Positions 1-12,539 of a stretch of 64,000 nt of DNA are shown here, one piece after another (within the stretch, counting starts at the first letter, position 1; every line of letters begins with the position of its first letter). Position numbers and translations under genes: made by a program. The stretch covers positions 27,316-91,315 of the forward strand of contig MNCI01019015.1 in NCBI GenBank assembly GCA_015680685.1, given 5' to 3'. Origin of the DNA: Gnetum montanum. Taxonomy: Eukaryota > Streptophyta > Gnetopsida > Gnetales > Gnetaceae. The notes beneath the pieces were generated by a model that was given only the letters and a program-made list of their open reading frames with translations, had not been told where the DNA came from and made no database searches.

Positions 1-546
1 TTGAAGTGACCTCCATATCCATTGACATGTATACGAGTTGGCATAATGCATTTACGCATTGGCATTACATGTTGGCATAACATGTTTTTGCGTTGACATT
101 GGGATGGCGTTGGCATAATGCATTTACGCATTGCCATTACATGTTGGCATAACACGTTTTTGCGTTGGCATTGGGATGGCATACACATCTGGATGGAGTT
201 TTGGGTCTCTTATTTTTCAAATTTTTCTCTCATGGTAACCGATTCCATGGCCTATAAATTCATTCTTGATGGGAGAACAAAGGTATCAAGGTATCATAGC
301 AAGATTGCAATTCTAGTCCCTTTCACAAACACTTAAAGGTTGCATACACCATCGAGTGCTCATGTGAAAGAAAAATCTAAACGTCAAGTTTAATTTGAGG
401 CATCAATGGCTGGAGGTCAATTCAATTTGCTCAAGCATTATGCATTTTCAATTATTTATGCATGTGAATTTCGAGTGACATTTGCTTCCGGATTCTATAC
501 TTTGATTACTTGTGCAATCTGATTTCTCCACAATTATTTTTTTACA
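1..546 (+). repeat. C1 5' LTR (5' end cut by the window edge)
   Basis: This matches 20,082-20,573 closely, including the block around the TATA-like TATAAAT at 253 and the terminal stretch ending TTTTTTACA. Comparison with the 3' copy suggests that only about 20 bases of LTR are missing to the left. A degenerate primer site follows at once. Confidence 0.9.
37..180 (+). repeat. Two 72-bp direct tandem repeats inside the C1 5' LTR
   Basis: Units at 37-108 and 109-180 both begin GTTGGCATAATGC and end GGGATGGC, with only a few differences. The 3' LTR has one diverged unit here, so this LTR has gained a copy. The units are themselves built from shorter words such as GGCATTACAT and GGCATAACA. Confidence 0.85.
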
Positions 547-548
547 TT

Positions 549-562
549 TAGTATCGGAGCAC
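549..562 (+). other. C1 primer-binding site (tRNA-iMet type)
   Basis: AGTATCGGAGCA follows the LTR end and differs slightly from the usual plant copia site TGGTATCAGAGC, which is complementary to the initiator tRNA-Met 3' end. G1 is inserted a few bases downstream. Confidence 0.65.
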
Positions 563-573
563 TAGATCTCTGT

Positions 574-1381
574 TAATGAGCCGCGATATCGCGTTCGCAA
601 TATCATGGCCTTCCATGCAATATCACGTACGTGATATCGCAGCCTGCCTCATTGCCTATAAATAAGAGGCGGGTGCACTTGGTTTGAGAGTTAGTCTTAG
701 TCCCTTACCCAAACTCTTGCCTTTTCTCCCTCTTAGAGTTAGAATTATTTCTGCGTGCCCACAGTAGGAGTCATAAAGTGAACGGATCTTTATTCGAGCA
801 TTGTGTACCTGAGCACACCTTGTGTACAACAATAAAGATGAACTTTGTGATAAACCTTGCAACATTCAGAATATATTAATTAATGTTAATTACTATTATT
901 AAATGCTTTCCTAGTTAATTAATGATTCTCTCTCATCCTACAACTCTCCTGAGTAAGCACACACAGTACGATCACTTTGAGCATGCGTGTAACACTTGGT
1001 AACCCAGTAATGATTAGCGTTTGGTAATCCCAGGAGTGTTGCACTGGTTCAAGATGTGTATGGCAAGTGAGAACGGATACTAGTATTAGGATTAGTTAGA
1101 ACCTAATCAATGAGTAGTTAAATAAGATTAGTTACTTAGTCACCTCTCTCTCCCCCCTTATTAGCAGCAGGACATAAAAACATAAAAGTATAAAAATCAT
1201 ATGCCTCAAGTTTACTTAACCATACAATTATGACATACAAGTAAGCTTGGGAAGACAACGATTAACCAACCCGTCCTTGTTCCACAAAGGCGCATAGGCA
1301 CTTAGTCCATGGAATTCGACTGGATCGTGCGTGGACCTCGTATTCGTATGGTTGAGCGTAAGAATACCTCACTGCTCATCA
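574..1381 (+). repeat. G1 5' LTR
   Basis: The LTR starts TAATGAG (decayed from TGATGAG, as in the 3' copy) and ends CTCATCA. It contains a GATATC array (585-638), a TATA box at 657-664 and an AATAAAGA poly(A)-type signal near 829. The primer site TGGCGCCATTGC at 1,383 resembles the complement of a tRNA-Asp 3' end (TGGCGCCGTTGCC). Confidence 0.92.
585..638 (+). promoter_or_regulatory. GATATC palindrome array and TATA box in G1 U3
   Basis: GATATC or AATATC cores begin at 585, 599, 619 and 633: two pairs at 14-bp spacing, 20 bp apart. TATAAATA follows at 657. The 3' LTR of the same element keeps only one core (near 9,028). Position and repetition suggest an upstream promoter module; the binding factor is unknown. 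Confidence 0.6.
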
Positions 1382-1503
1382 ATGGCGCCATTGCTGTGCA
1401 CTAATCAGAACTTAGAAAATCTTTCACATCGTTGGAATGAACCCTTAGGGTTAATTAAAGAAAAATAATAATATATAATACATTGCACAATGAATAGACA
1501 ATC

Positions 1504-3818
1504 ATGTCTCCTTCTTTGTACGAAAGTGTTTCACCACCTAGGTCTGATACAAGAAATAATCAAAGGCATAATGCACATGATAATCCATTAGTCCCTCAAC
1601 AATTTCATGTGGTATATGTTCATCCCAATGAGTATGTACCAAACTTCACCTTTATTCTCCACCAGGATGAACAACTACATTGGCGAGACTTAGAAGGTAA
1701 CATAGTGTTACCTCCCGATCATTCAATCCCAAGCATGCTTCTTCATGATTTCACACAAATTGGCATGCAACACTTACAAGTAGAGTACGTTGTGCATGAT
1801 CATGACTTGAGAGAGTACCAACCCACGGAGGTACAACATCAAAGGGATTTGCAACAGGAGAGACGTCATGAATCCGTGAAGGGAAAGTTGTCACAGAATG
1901 TTCCACATGTCCTAAGCAAAAATGAGGGTGGTAAACCTACCTCAGGCAATCACCCACATAATGATGTTCCTCCCATTGACTTAGATCAAGGGGTTGTGTA
2001 TCAGAATCTTTACTCAACTATCCATAACCCAAATTCTAATACCGATAGACACAAAGTGTCTGAAAAAGGAACACGAACACACGACAAGGATGGACATTTT
2101 GATCGTAACCATGATCATGGCCGCGACCACCAAAGAGAAGGTATCAGACACCGTCATGGCAACGGTTCTCCTTCTTCTTCAGCTTCATCATATCCTTCAC
2201 CCTCTCTTTTAGTATCTGGATGCAGTCACAAGGAAAAAGATCATGAGGATAACGGTAAGCGAAATAGGAGTCATAGACAAAATAGTCAAGAAAGGGGATG
2301 AGGGCACTCTAGGAAATCACAACATAGAAGAAGTGAGAGTAGGGAACAACATAGGCATCGTAGACACCATAGACGAGACGATCACGATGAACCCATACTC
2401 ACTACTCGAAGTATGTTAGACATAATGGAGGCTGTTAGAATCCCCTCAAGGCACCAAAAAGATAGTAGGATCAAGAGATTAGACATGAACAACATCCCAC
2501 GATTTGAAGGAGGATATATCACTGATCCTCAAAATCACTTACAAGCATTCCACGATGCATGTACCTTGCAAAACATAGAAAGTGAATGGCAACAACTTAA
2601 GTTGTTCCCATGGATACTAGTTAAAGAAGCAGAAAGCTGGTACCAGTCCTTAGAACTAGAATCCATTCATGTTAGAATTGTTCAACGAGAACTACCAAAT
2701 GTACTCCCAAGTGTCCAACTTGCGAAAGAAAATCCAAGGATGGAAACAAGAAGGTCATGAACCCTTGGATGCTACCATGGGCCGATATTATACATTATTA
2801 CATCGTTGTCCCGGCCATGGTTATTTGCAAAGGGATCAACTGCGCCATCTCGTGGATGGACTTAGGCATGAAACAAGAAGAACCCTTGGGACTTATGCCC
2901 AGGGAAGACTATCCGAGCTTAGGTCCCATCGAATTCAAAGACTATTGGAGCAACTTGCTAAGGAAGAAGGTGAGTTAAGAAAAAGAGAGATTGCAAAAGA
3001 ATATAATAGGGATCCTTCCCTCTGAAAGAGGGGAGTAAACTTTTTGGAGGGTGAAGAGGAGTCATCACTCGAAGAGATGGTGAATAGGAAAACTTTGCCT
3101 ATCCAAAAATTAGCATTGGAAGTATCGACAAAGGTAGACCAAATGTGGGACTCCCTAGATGATAGATTTCAAACTGTTCTCAAATAGTGGAGGAGTCTAG
3201 AGAGCAAGGTAGTGATCATGAAAAAGAAAAAAGGGAGAAACTGAACATGCCCATAACAAGGGTAAGGGCAAAGTTGCCATCATAGAAGAAGTTGTGGATT
3301 CAAATACAAACAATGATAGTGGATGCGAGATATGCCAATATGACCATCCTAAGGGATGTTTCCCTATAATCTTACATCTGCAGGAGTCTGGGGTGTATGC
3401 ACTCAACCCACGATTAAACAAAAGGAAAACACCCCGGAGATTACCTTATCCTCAAGGTAACTCAAGATAGTTCCACCAACCCTTAATGTATTATCCAAGT
3501 GGAACTCCACCATAACCAATTGAGCAATATCAATAGTGGTAGCACCCACAATCATGGGGAATGCCACCACCAAGGAAACAGTATCCTTACCGGCAACCTA
3601 ACCCATATGGATATTACGTGCAACAGCCAATCTCTCCACGTGACTCTACTGGTCATGTTACTCCTCAACCTCACTACCAAGCCCATGAGTATTATAGGAA
3701 TCATTCCCCTAGGAGTGATGTTCCAAAAACCTATCATCCTTCTCATCCAGCTGCACCTCTTCCACCCTTAACTCCATTACCATCTACTTCGACCATGCAA
3801 GGTGAAATCCTTGCCTAG
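1504..3818 (+). pseudogene. gag: G1 gag (broken)
   Basis: Gag would form the virus-like particle and bind element RNA. The N-terminal third (1,504-2,301) is rich in His, Asn and Ser. A TGA at 2,299 interrupts the frame, which then continues. The retrotransposon Gag capsid region lies at about 2,480-3,025, with conserved stretches such as FEGGYITDPQNHLQAFHDAC and PLDATMGRYYTLLHRCPGHG. Near 2,668 the frame shifts where about ten bases of a conserved segment are missing. A zinc-knuckle-like CEICQYDHPKGC lies at 3,324-3,359, followed by a Pro/Tyr/Gln-rich tail to 3,818. ATG 1,504 is the first good start after the primer site. Homologous to gag of G2-G4. Confidence 0.85.
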
Positions 3819-3881
3819 CTGCAGCAATGTAATGCCACAAGGGCTATTAACCCTCAACCTACTGTTGGTTCTGAAAACCGC

Positions 3882-5650
3882 ATGAAGAAAAGACCTTTCT
3901 TTAGAACCAACAGTCTAACTAAGCCCTTGCAACCACAAGCAACTAATTCTTCAACCGCCTCACTATCACTTGAAGCTTCGGAGCTCCCTTTAGCTGATCA
4001 AGAAAGTAGTTCAACTATTTCCATGGAACCAACTGAGGGTTTGACTTGCATTTACATCAATAGCATAGACACATTTGAGCAAGTCCATCACCAACTTCCA
4101 AGTCTTAACCTTGAAAATATCAACTGGGGGAAGTTGAAAATCCCTGAGAAGTTTAAGCAGGAGCCCCTTGAGCTAAAACCATTGCCCGCTGATATGGAAT
4201 ACACATTCCTCAAAAATGAAAAATTAGTAATTATTAATGCAAAGCTTGCTCCTCAACAAAAATGGATACTGCTAAAGGTGATAAATAAATGGTTGAAAGC
4301 CTTCGCTTGGTCATATCCCAAATTAACTAGAATAGATCCTAGGATATGCCAATATAGAATTTACACTAACCCCTTCATGAAGCCTCGAAGACAATCGCAA
4401 AGGTGATTGAACCCAAAGTTGAATCAAGTAGTTAAGGAAGAAATCGAATAGCTTCTCAAGGTTGGGTTCATATACCCCATTGCTGATAACGAATGGGTTA
4501 GCCCCTTACTTATTATGCCTAAAAAGGGAGGAAAATGGAGGGTGTGCATAGATTTCAAGCTACTAAACATGGCAACACTCAAGGATCACTTTCTGTTGCC
4601 ATTTGTCGACCAAGTCTTAGACACCATTGTAGGGCATCGCTACTATAGTTTTCTGGATGGATATAGTGGGTACAACCAAATACAAATAGCCCTAGAAGAC
4701 CAAGCCAAGACTACGTTCACCAGTCCTTGGGGAACATTTGCATACAAATAGATGTCGTTCGGCTTATGCAATGCCCCTACAAAATTTCAATGATTAGTTT
4801 TAAGCATATTCCAATAGCAAATAGGAAATGGTGTGGAGGTCTTTATGGATGACTTCTCCACTTATGGAGCAAACTTTGATCAAGCCTTGGATCGGTTAGA
4901 GCAAGTGCTAAAAAGCTGTGTAGAAACCAATTTGAGGCTCAATTGGCAGAAAAGCCATTTGATGGTCCAAGAAGGCGTAGTACTAGGGCATAAAATCTCA
5001 TGAACAGGGATAAAGGTAGACCTCGAGAAAATCAAAGTGATTCAAGGAATTACCCATCAACCTGAAATTGTCAAAGATATCTGGTCATTCCTTGGACACA
5101 CTGGCTACTATAGGAGATTCATAGAGAACTTTTCAAAGGTTGCCAAATCATTGGTGGAACTAACAAAAAAGGACGTATCTTTCAAATGGACCAAGGAATG
5201 TGAATTAGCTTTCCAAACTCTAAAACAGAAGCTAGTAGAAACACCCATTCTACAAGCTCCTAACTAGTCCAAACCATTCCATACCATGACTAATGCATCC
5301 AACTATGCCTTAGGAGCCATACTTACATAGTTACATGACCAAAAACACCCTTATTACATCCACTATGCAAGTAGAAGTATTGCTGGTCACAACTTAACTA
5401 CACTACCACAGAGAAAGAATTAATGGCTGTAGTGTTTGCACTAGAAAAGTTTAGACACTATGTATTGGGATATAAAGTATATGTACATATGGATCATAGT
5501 GCAGTTCAATTCCTTATGAATAAGCCAATGGTAAGTCCTCGTATCATACAATGGCTTGTAATCTTACAAGAGTTCGATTTAACAATGATCGATTGAAAAG
5601 GCATCGAGAATGCAGTTGCTAATCATTTATCTCAGTTGCGATGGGACAAT
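3882..5650 (+). pseudogene. pol: G1 pol: reverse transcriptase and RNase H (broken)
   Basis: The segment 3,882-4,406 is the linker typical of Tat/Athila elements just before RT (PLELKPLP...). RT follows in the same frame: KWRVCIDFKLLN at about 4,533, YSFLDGYSGYNQI at 4,645 and the catalytic box VFMDDFSTYG at about 4,836. A connection with LGHTGYYRRFI at 5,094 leads to RNase H, where TNAS replaces the expected CDAS, losing the first catalytic Asp. Stops lie at 4,404, 4,449, 4,749 and 5,265, with a frame change near 5,395. No protease motif (DTG/DSG) was seen upstream. Decayed and inactive. Confidence 0.9.
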
Positions 5651-5839
5651 AAAGAGGATGAGTATCCAATTTTTGATCATTTTCCTGATGAATTCCTCTT
5701 TGTTGGTGTAGTTAATAATCAATCACCCATAGAGATGAACTGGTACTGTAGCATCCTTACCTATCTCCTTACCCAAAAAACACCATAAGAGTTAGACCTT
5801 AAGAAGAAACAACAGTTTCTCCACAGAGCTAAGTACTTT

Positions 5840-7045
5840 ATGGAGATCAATGGACAACTTTATAAAGTATGTCCTGGTGGCTTGGTTCGATGGTGTGTTC
5901 CCAATATAGATCAACTGCGAGTTCTCCAAGATGCTCATGAGGGTCCTTGTAGGGGCCATTATGCTAGAAGACGAACGGCCATCAAGATCTTGCTTGCAGG
6001 ATATTTTTGGCCTACATTATTTTGGGACGCCCATCAATTCATCCAATCTTGTGAGCGCTATCAACGTGATGGGGGAATGACTACTAGAATGGAGAGTCCA
6101 CAACAATGGATTCAACCTTTAAAACCCTTTGACATTTGGGAAATTGACTTTATGGGGTCCATTACACCAATGTCCAATGAAAAAGCTTATATCATAGTTG
6201 TCGTTGACTACCTTAAAAAATGGGCAGAAGTAACCACCGTTAAGGACTGTACATCATCTACAGCTGGATGATTTGTTCAACATTAAGTCATAAACAGGTT
6301 TGGTGTGCCACGTGCACTTATTTTAGACAATGGTACACACTTCACAAGTGCAACTTTTCAGAAATTAATGCAACACTTAGGGGTTAAGCACAAATTGACC
6401 ACACCATACCACCCCTAAGCAAACGGTCAAGCTGAGGTCACCAACAGGGAGATTACAAAGATATTGACAAAAACCATTAGAAAATATAGGCAAGATTGGA
6501 GCAGTAAACTAAACGATGCTCTTTGTGCATACCACTCCACATGGAAACACCCTATAGGGTACTCTCCCTATGAGTTAGTGTACAGTAAATTCCCAATGCT
6601 TCCTATTCAAACTGAGGTTTGTACACTATCCACAGTATGTAACCTCGACCTAGCACAAAAAAAATGGTTGATGACTCTTAACCTGCTAGATGAGAATCGA
6701 TTAGCCACTCTATCATCTAATGAATTGCACAAGGCCTTTAATAAACAACACCATGACCTAAGAATTAGGAAAGTTAAATATCAACCAAGAAATAAGGTTC
6801 TCTACTGGAATCCCACACATGTGCCACAACGCACCAAATTTCAAATGTTGTGGAAAGGAATTTATGTCATTCATGCAACTTTTCCTTCAAGGGCCATGAT
6901 GATATACAAACCTAAGAGCCTAGATAAGAAATTTTTGGTTAGCGTCCAACAAATCAAACCTTTCCATGAGCCTAGGACAGCCAGTACTTATACTACCTCT
7001 GTTGGTGGACAACCTTGCTTGCTATCTCGGATCTCCTCCTTCTAA
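5840..7045 (+). pseudogene. int: G1 integrase (broken)
   Basis: The zinc-binding H-H-C-C region is at about 5,936-6,070, but its last Cys reads Tyr (CERYQ). The catalytic core carries Asp in WEIDFMG, Asp in ILDNGTHF and Glu in GQAEVTNRE, so all three DDE residues remain. In-frame stops at 6,269 and in the next 160 bases break the frame, including TAA where related elements read Gln just before ANGQAE. The C-terminal region runs to 7,045 and I saw no chromodomain. The frame differs from RT, consistent with an indel between 5,270 and 5,840. Confidence 0.9.
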
Positions 7046-9018
7046 CTCAGTCATGGGGGAAATGGCCACCAATGCCAACCACTTTAGGCCCTCAGTCCTT
7101 TTTGTATTTTTGTTTTACACATTTTTGTCTTACACATTTTTGTTTTGCACATTTCTTCAAACTTTCTTGTTTTTGTGTTACACCATCATTCATATTTTTA
7201 TTATTTCTTTGTTTGGTTGATTCATTTTCATTCATCATGTAATAAGTGCTTATGATTGTGGATTGAATTATATACTATTGATTGCTAATGTTTGGTTTTT
7301 ACCTTTGAATTAGGGTGCTGATACTAAGGTATGGTTCTTTTCATAAAATAGGCAATGAGTCCACATCGTTCATGCATCCATGGAATCCTATGATCTCCTT
7401 TGGCTCAGAACTGTATAGTCCCTTTTTCTAATAAACTTGTTAATGAACAAGTGACTTGGCATTTCTCAAACCAAGAAAGGACTCAATGGTTGACACAGGT
7501 GTGACTTCAAGGGGATTTGATGCATTTGTGCTAGCCATTCTCTTGGGTTCTTGGATGCTTTTTCTTGGGTTTTCCGTCATTCTGCCATCGATCAAATATC
7601 AAGAAGCTAAGTAAATAAAAATAAAAATAAGTCTTTACATGGTGTGGTTCTCACACAAAAAAAAAAGAAAAAGAGAAAGTGGGAATTCAAAGCATACCCC
7701 TTAGACATAATAATGTAATAAGGGCTATAAGCATTGGTTATGGCACTGGAAAGACATGCTACCCATGCCTGAAGGTTCCCTCTAACTAAGGCCCCTTCTC
7801 GCTTCCTGCTTCTCCATCTCGCTCTCCTTGGAATGGTGATGCCTCTTTGTGGAAGCATTCTTGTTGCTTCAAGAGGATGGATGGGTCAAGTGTATTGATG
7901 CAAGGTCACTAAATGTGGATTGGTTTGAGTTTGGATTTGGAATGAGTTCTACTTAGTTACTTTAAGCATGGTATACACAAGGGACTTTACACAACCTTGC
8001 TCTTGGGATTCCATTCCATTTTCTACTCTCCATCTTTCTTTCCATTTTCCACTTCATTGTCGATTTTATGATTAGTCCATATCTTGGTTGATGCATTGTT
8101 TTTCCTTGGTAAATTCTTGTGGGTCAGTTTTTTAACTCTTTCTTCTGAATGACATTACTAGAGCCTACAGACTCTTTGGTTTGTGGGTTTGTCAGGGCAT
8201 AAAAGGCATGAGCCTACTTTGGGGAGGACCCACTAGCATTCCTTTTTGGTGCATTTGTTAAGTTCTTTCTCTTAAACATTCTCTGCAATCAACCATTTCT
8301 CCTTTCATCCCCATCTTTGACATCCATTTTATTGGCGTTGCGATTGTTATTTTTCCCATCTTTCTTGTTCCTTATATTTTTTCCATCTTATTGCTACGAA
8401 AGGTTTGCTCTTAGTCATGGGGGCCCTAGCAAAAATTTTTCAATTTCTCCATTCTACTACTTGCCTAACCCCCTACACCTTGGGTAGTTATCAGTAATAA
8501 ACATCTAACCTAGTTTCTGTCATAACCACAACCTAGCCAATGCGCTTTATATTGAGGCAAGGTATCAACTGCATTGTTGTTTACTTATCCTTGTTGATTC
8601 GTGACTATGTTGTGTGTGCAAATGGTGATGACACAAACTATGGACTAGGATTAGAAGAAGCACTCAGGATGGACTGGAGCTGGAGTGTTTACGAAAGGAA
8701 TAAGTTTGGTTGCATGGCCAGGGATAAACAATGGAAGGTGCAATCTTGGCATCAGTAGCAACGTGCCTCATTCTCTTTTCTCTCTCTCTCTCTCTCTTCA
8801 AGCTGTCGAATGAAGGCTTGGATGTCATTTATATATAGTGTTCACCACAATGAACATAAACACTAATGCTGTAATGTATTGTGTTGTCGATCCATTCACC
8901 AGGCACTGTAGGTCTATCATCCCATTTCATCGTCAGTTGTCATTCAATCAATAATTCCATACCTTCCCAATATTTTGTAAGGAACTCGAGGACGAGTTTT
9001 CATTCAGTCATGGGGGTA
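7046..9018 (+). other. G1 3' non-coding region and polypurine tract
   Basis: No convincing gene is seen in about 2 kb. A short block near 8,200-8,235 (CTACTTTGGGGAGGACCCACT) is shared with G2, G3 and G4. A CT microsatellite lies near 8,780. The end carries CTCGAGGACGAGTTTTCATT and then the polypurine tract TGGGGGTA (9,011-9,018), also family-wide. Confidence 0.7.
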
Positions 9019-9733
9019 TGATGAGCTGCGATATCGCGTCGTTGCCTATAAATAAGAGGTGGGTGCACTTGGTTTAAGAGTTAGTCTTAGTCCCTTGCCC
9101 AAACTCTTGCCTTTTCTCCCTCTCAAAGTTAGAATTATTTCTGCGTGCCCACAATAGGAGTCATAAAGTGAACGGATCTTTATTCGAGCATTATGTACCT
9201 AAGCACACCTTGTGTATGGCAATAAAGACGAACTTTGTGATAAACCTTACAGCATTCAAAATAGATTAATTAGTGTTAATTACTATTATTAAATGCTTTC
9301 CTAGTTAATTAATGATTCTCTCTCATCCTACAACTCTCTTAAGTAAGCACACATAGTACGATCACTTTGAGCATGCGTGTAACACTTGGTAACCCAGTAA
9401 TGATTAGCATTTGGTAATCNGGATTAGTTAGAACCTAGTTAATGAGTAGTTAAATTAGATTAGTTACTTATTCACCTTCCCCCCACCCCCTCCCCCACCC
9501 CCCCCACCCTTATTAGCAACAGGACATAAAAACATAAAAGTATAAAAATCATATGCCTCAAGTTTACTTAACCATACAATCGTGACATACAAGTTAGCTT
9601 GGGAAGACAACGATTAACCAACCCATCCTTGTCCACAAAGGTGTATAGGCACTTAGTCCTTGGAATTCGACTGGATCATGCGTGGATGCTTGTATTCGTA
9701 TGGTTCAACATAGGGATACCTCACTGCTCATCA
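9019..9733 (+). repeat. G1 3' LTR with a single-N join
   Basis: It starts TGATGAGC and ends CTCATCA. Compared with the 5' LTR it lacks most of the GATATC array. A single N at 9,420 stands in place of roughly 80 bases present in the other copy, so it is probably an unsized assembly gap. Confidence 0.9.
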
Positions 9734-9738
9734 TTTGT

Positions 9739-10300
9739 CTTAATGCGATTTTTGACAATGGTGCAATCTGGAGACAACATTGTTTAATATTTCTGCGCAT
9801 AGCTAGATTTTGTAATTTATCAATTTTATGGATATTTTTGTATATGTATGCATCATTTTCTACATATGAATTATAGCTAGTGATCTATATAATTTTGTAT
9901 AATTAGAGAGTAGCCCCAACATCTTTAATTATGCAAAATTATGTACTAAAAGCTTTTGGATCACATATGGTAGACAACATTAAAATTTATGATTAATCAT
10001 ATGTAATATGATAAATTTTATCCCACAGGAATTTTTATTGTATTTAATATGATTAATTAGGATGGTATGTTAAATTATTTTTTTTAATTTTCCCACAGTG
10101 ATTAAGAAAAGGAATATAATTTAATAGTTTCATCATAAGGATATATGAATTTGTTTGAATGAAATTTAACCCATAGGTGATTTTATGTCATTTGATTCAT
10201 ATTTTTCATGATTTACATTGGTAAATATGTCTTATGATATTTTAACCTCAAATTTAGTGACATAAGCATGATTATGCAATTGTACAACTTGTAAGATACT
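9739..10300 (+). other. C1 5' leader resuming after G1
   Basis: AT-rich sequence between the G1 target duplication and C1 gag. I saw no coding signal and read it as the copia untranslated leader. Confidence 0.55.
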
Positions 10301-11128
10301 TTGATTTTAAATGTGACATTCCTAAATTAAAGGGTGATAATTATAAGGTGTGGAATGAGAGAATTCTTCTTCATTTAGGCTATATGGACATTGATTATGC
10401 TATCTATAAGGATGAACCACCTGCTATTATAGCAATCAACCTTCCAGATGATATTGGTAATCATGAAAAATGGGAGCGATCTAATCACCTTTGTGTCATG
10501 TTCATAAAAATCAAGATCTCGATTGGTATGCATGGTTCACTAGAACAGTATGAAAATGTATGTGCTTTGTTAAAGGCCATTGATAAATAATTTGATTCAT
10601 CAGACAAGGTGTTAGCTAGCACCTTGACAATGAAGTTCTCATCCATGAAGCTCACTAAAATTTGTGGTATGCATGAGCACATTATGTAAATCAGGGATAT
10701 AGCAACTTAACTCAAAACACTTGAGGTTGAGATGTTTGAACCTTTCCTTATGTACTACATCTTAAACATGCTCCCACCATAATATAGACCCTTTAAGATT
10801 TCTTATAACACACATAAGGACAAATGGTCAATCAATGAATTAATGACCATGTGTGTACAAGAAGAGGAGAGACTTGCTATGGAAGTGAAAGAGAGTGTGC
10901 ATCTGGCTACATAATGAAAGAATAAAGAACAAGCCAAAGGCAAGTGGAAGGTCAAATTGCCTACACAAACTGATATTAAGAAAGAATCCAGATGTTTTTT
11001 CTGCAAAAATAAAGGGCAGATAAAGAAGGATTATTCTAAATATCAAAAATGGCTTGAAAAGAAAGGTACTCGACTCTCACTTGTTTGTTTTGAATCTAAT
11101 ATGGTTGATGTTGGCCATGACACATGAT
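10300..11128 (+). pseudogene. gag: C1 copia gag (broken)
   Basis: The start resembles copia Gag (PKLKGDNYKVWNERILLHLG at about 10,324-10,380). The body, with stops at 10,588 and beyond, runs to a degenerate zinc knuckle near 10,990-11,045, where CFFCKNKGQIKKDY has Gln for His and Tyr for the last Cys of CX2CX4HX4C. Gag would package element RNA; this copy could not. It continues toward the protease. Confidence 0.8.
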
Positions 11129-12425
11129 GGATTGATTTTCATTCTACAATCCATGTTACCAATTCTTTGCAGGGGTGAAAAACCTAAGGAAGCCAGTGGA
11201 AAGTGAGTCATGCATCTATTCGGACAATAAGATGCATTCACATGTGGAGGCAATTGGAACATGCAAATTAGTTTTAAGTAGTGGTTTTGTTTTATAATTG
11301 TAAAAGATATTTTATATTCCAAGTTTTTCAAGGAATTTAATTTTTGTTTCAAGGCTTGCATCATTGGGATTTTCCTTTAATTTTTTAGACACTATATTTA
11401 GTTTACATTATAGATCTAAACTTATTGGAAGTGGTACATTGATAGATGGTCTTTTCAAAATTAATTTACAAAATGAAACTTCTTATACTTTTATGCATGT
11501 TTATGCTGGCATTAATAGATGTGTTATGAATAACGAATCCTCTATGTTGTGGCATCGTAGAGAGAATAAAGAGATTAGTAAATGATGGAGTAATTAGGAC
11601 TTTAGATTTTACTGACTTTGACACTTGTGTGGACTGTATAAAGGGAAAGTAGACCAATATGTCAAAGAAAGGTGCCAAGAGGAGTTCAGACATATTAGAG
11701 ATCATACATACAAATATTTGTAGTCCAAATATGGATGCATATGGTCAAAGGTATTTCATTGCCTTTATTGATGATTACTCATGATATATGTATCACTACC
11801 TACTTCATAATAAGAGCAAAGCTTTAGATGCCTTTAAGGTGTTTAAGGCGGAAGTAGAGAAACAATGTAGTAAGTAAATAAAGTTAGTGAGATTTGATAG
11901 AGGTGGTGAATACTATGGTAGATATACTGACGATGGACAAGTACCTGGTCCATTTGCTAAGTTTCTTTAAGAGCATGGAATTGTTGCCCAGTATACTATG
12001 CCTGGTTCTCTAGACCAAAATGGAATGGCAAAAAAAGAAATAAAAAATTATTAGACATGGTGCAGAGTATGCTTAGCAACTCCAACCTTCCTAAGTCCTT
12101 GTGGACTAAAGCTCTCAAGATGACAGTGTATATATTAAACCAAGTTCCAACTAAGGTTGTCTCACAAGAATCATTTGAATTATGGAAATGTTGAAAATTG
12201 AGTTTGCAAAATATACGAATTTGGGGATGCCCGTCTGAAGTAAGAGTCTATAATCCACAAGAAAACAAGCTATACCCAAGGACCATAAGTGGGTATTTCA
12301 TTCAATATACTGAATGGTCTAAGGGATACAGATTTTATTGCCCATCACATACTACTAGGTTTGTGAAATCAAGGAATGCTAAATTTCTTGAAAATGACTT
12401 AATTAGTGGGAGCAGTAGATCTTAG
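11128..12425 (+). pseudogene. pol: C1 copia protease and integrase (broken)
   Basis: The protease region has DFHST where copia elements have DSGA, so the active site is gone. The integrase core at about 11,690-12,050 reads HTNICSPN (first Asp replaced by Asn), RFDRGGEYY (second Asp kept) and QNGMAKKE (Lys in place of the usual Glu). Stops are frequent. The integrase C-terminal segment (LQNIRIWGCPSEVRVY..., 12,198-12,425) is a typical copia sequence. Confidence 0.85.
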
Positions 12426-12539
12426 GACATTATTCCTAAGATACATCATATAGATACTCAACCCACTATTTCAAATGATAGATTGATTATTGTGCACAAT
12501 ACCCCTAAAGCACAAATGCGTAATGAATAACAACTAGTC

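Larger units (their letters stand above)
574..9733 (+). mobile_element. G1: Ty3/gypsy (Tat/Athila-like) retrotransposon with gag and pol
   Basis: The element has two LTRs (574-1,381 and 9,019-9,733), a tRNA-Asp-type primer site, gag, RT, RNase H and integrase in gypsy order, and a polypurine tract (GGGGGTA). It is flanked by TCTGT at 569-573 and TTTGT at 9,734-9,738, a one-mismatch 5-bp target duplication. No chromodomain was seen. The FMDDF RT box, primer site and Gag style fit the Tat/Athila branch. I saw no aspartic protease motif between gag and RT. Many in-frame stops make it non-functional. It shares LTR ends, leader and Gag with G2-G4 and is the only family member here with pol. Confidence 0.93.

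Noticed and set aside
7607-7858. 83-codon minus-strand frame in the G1 3' region
   Set aside because: No similarity to a known family; it lies in the non-coding 3' part of the element.
8540-8758. Plus-strand 72-codon frame as a G1 accessory ORF
   Set aside because: It does not resemble the G3/G4 accessory ORF and lacks the MA(L/P)KRG start and the splice-like AG.
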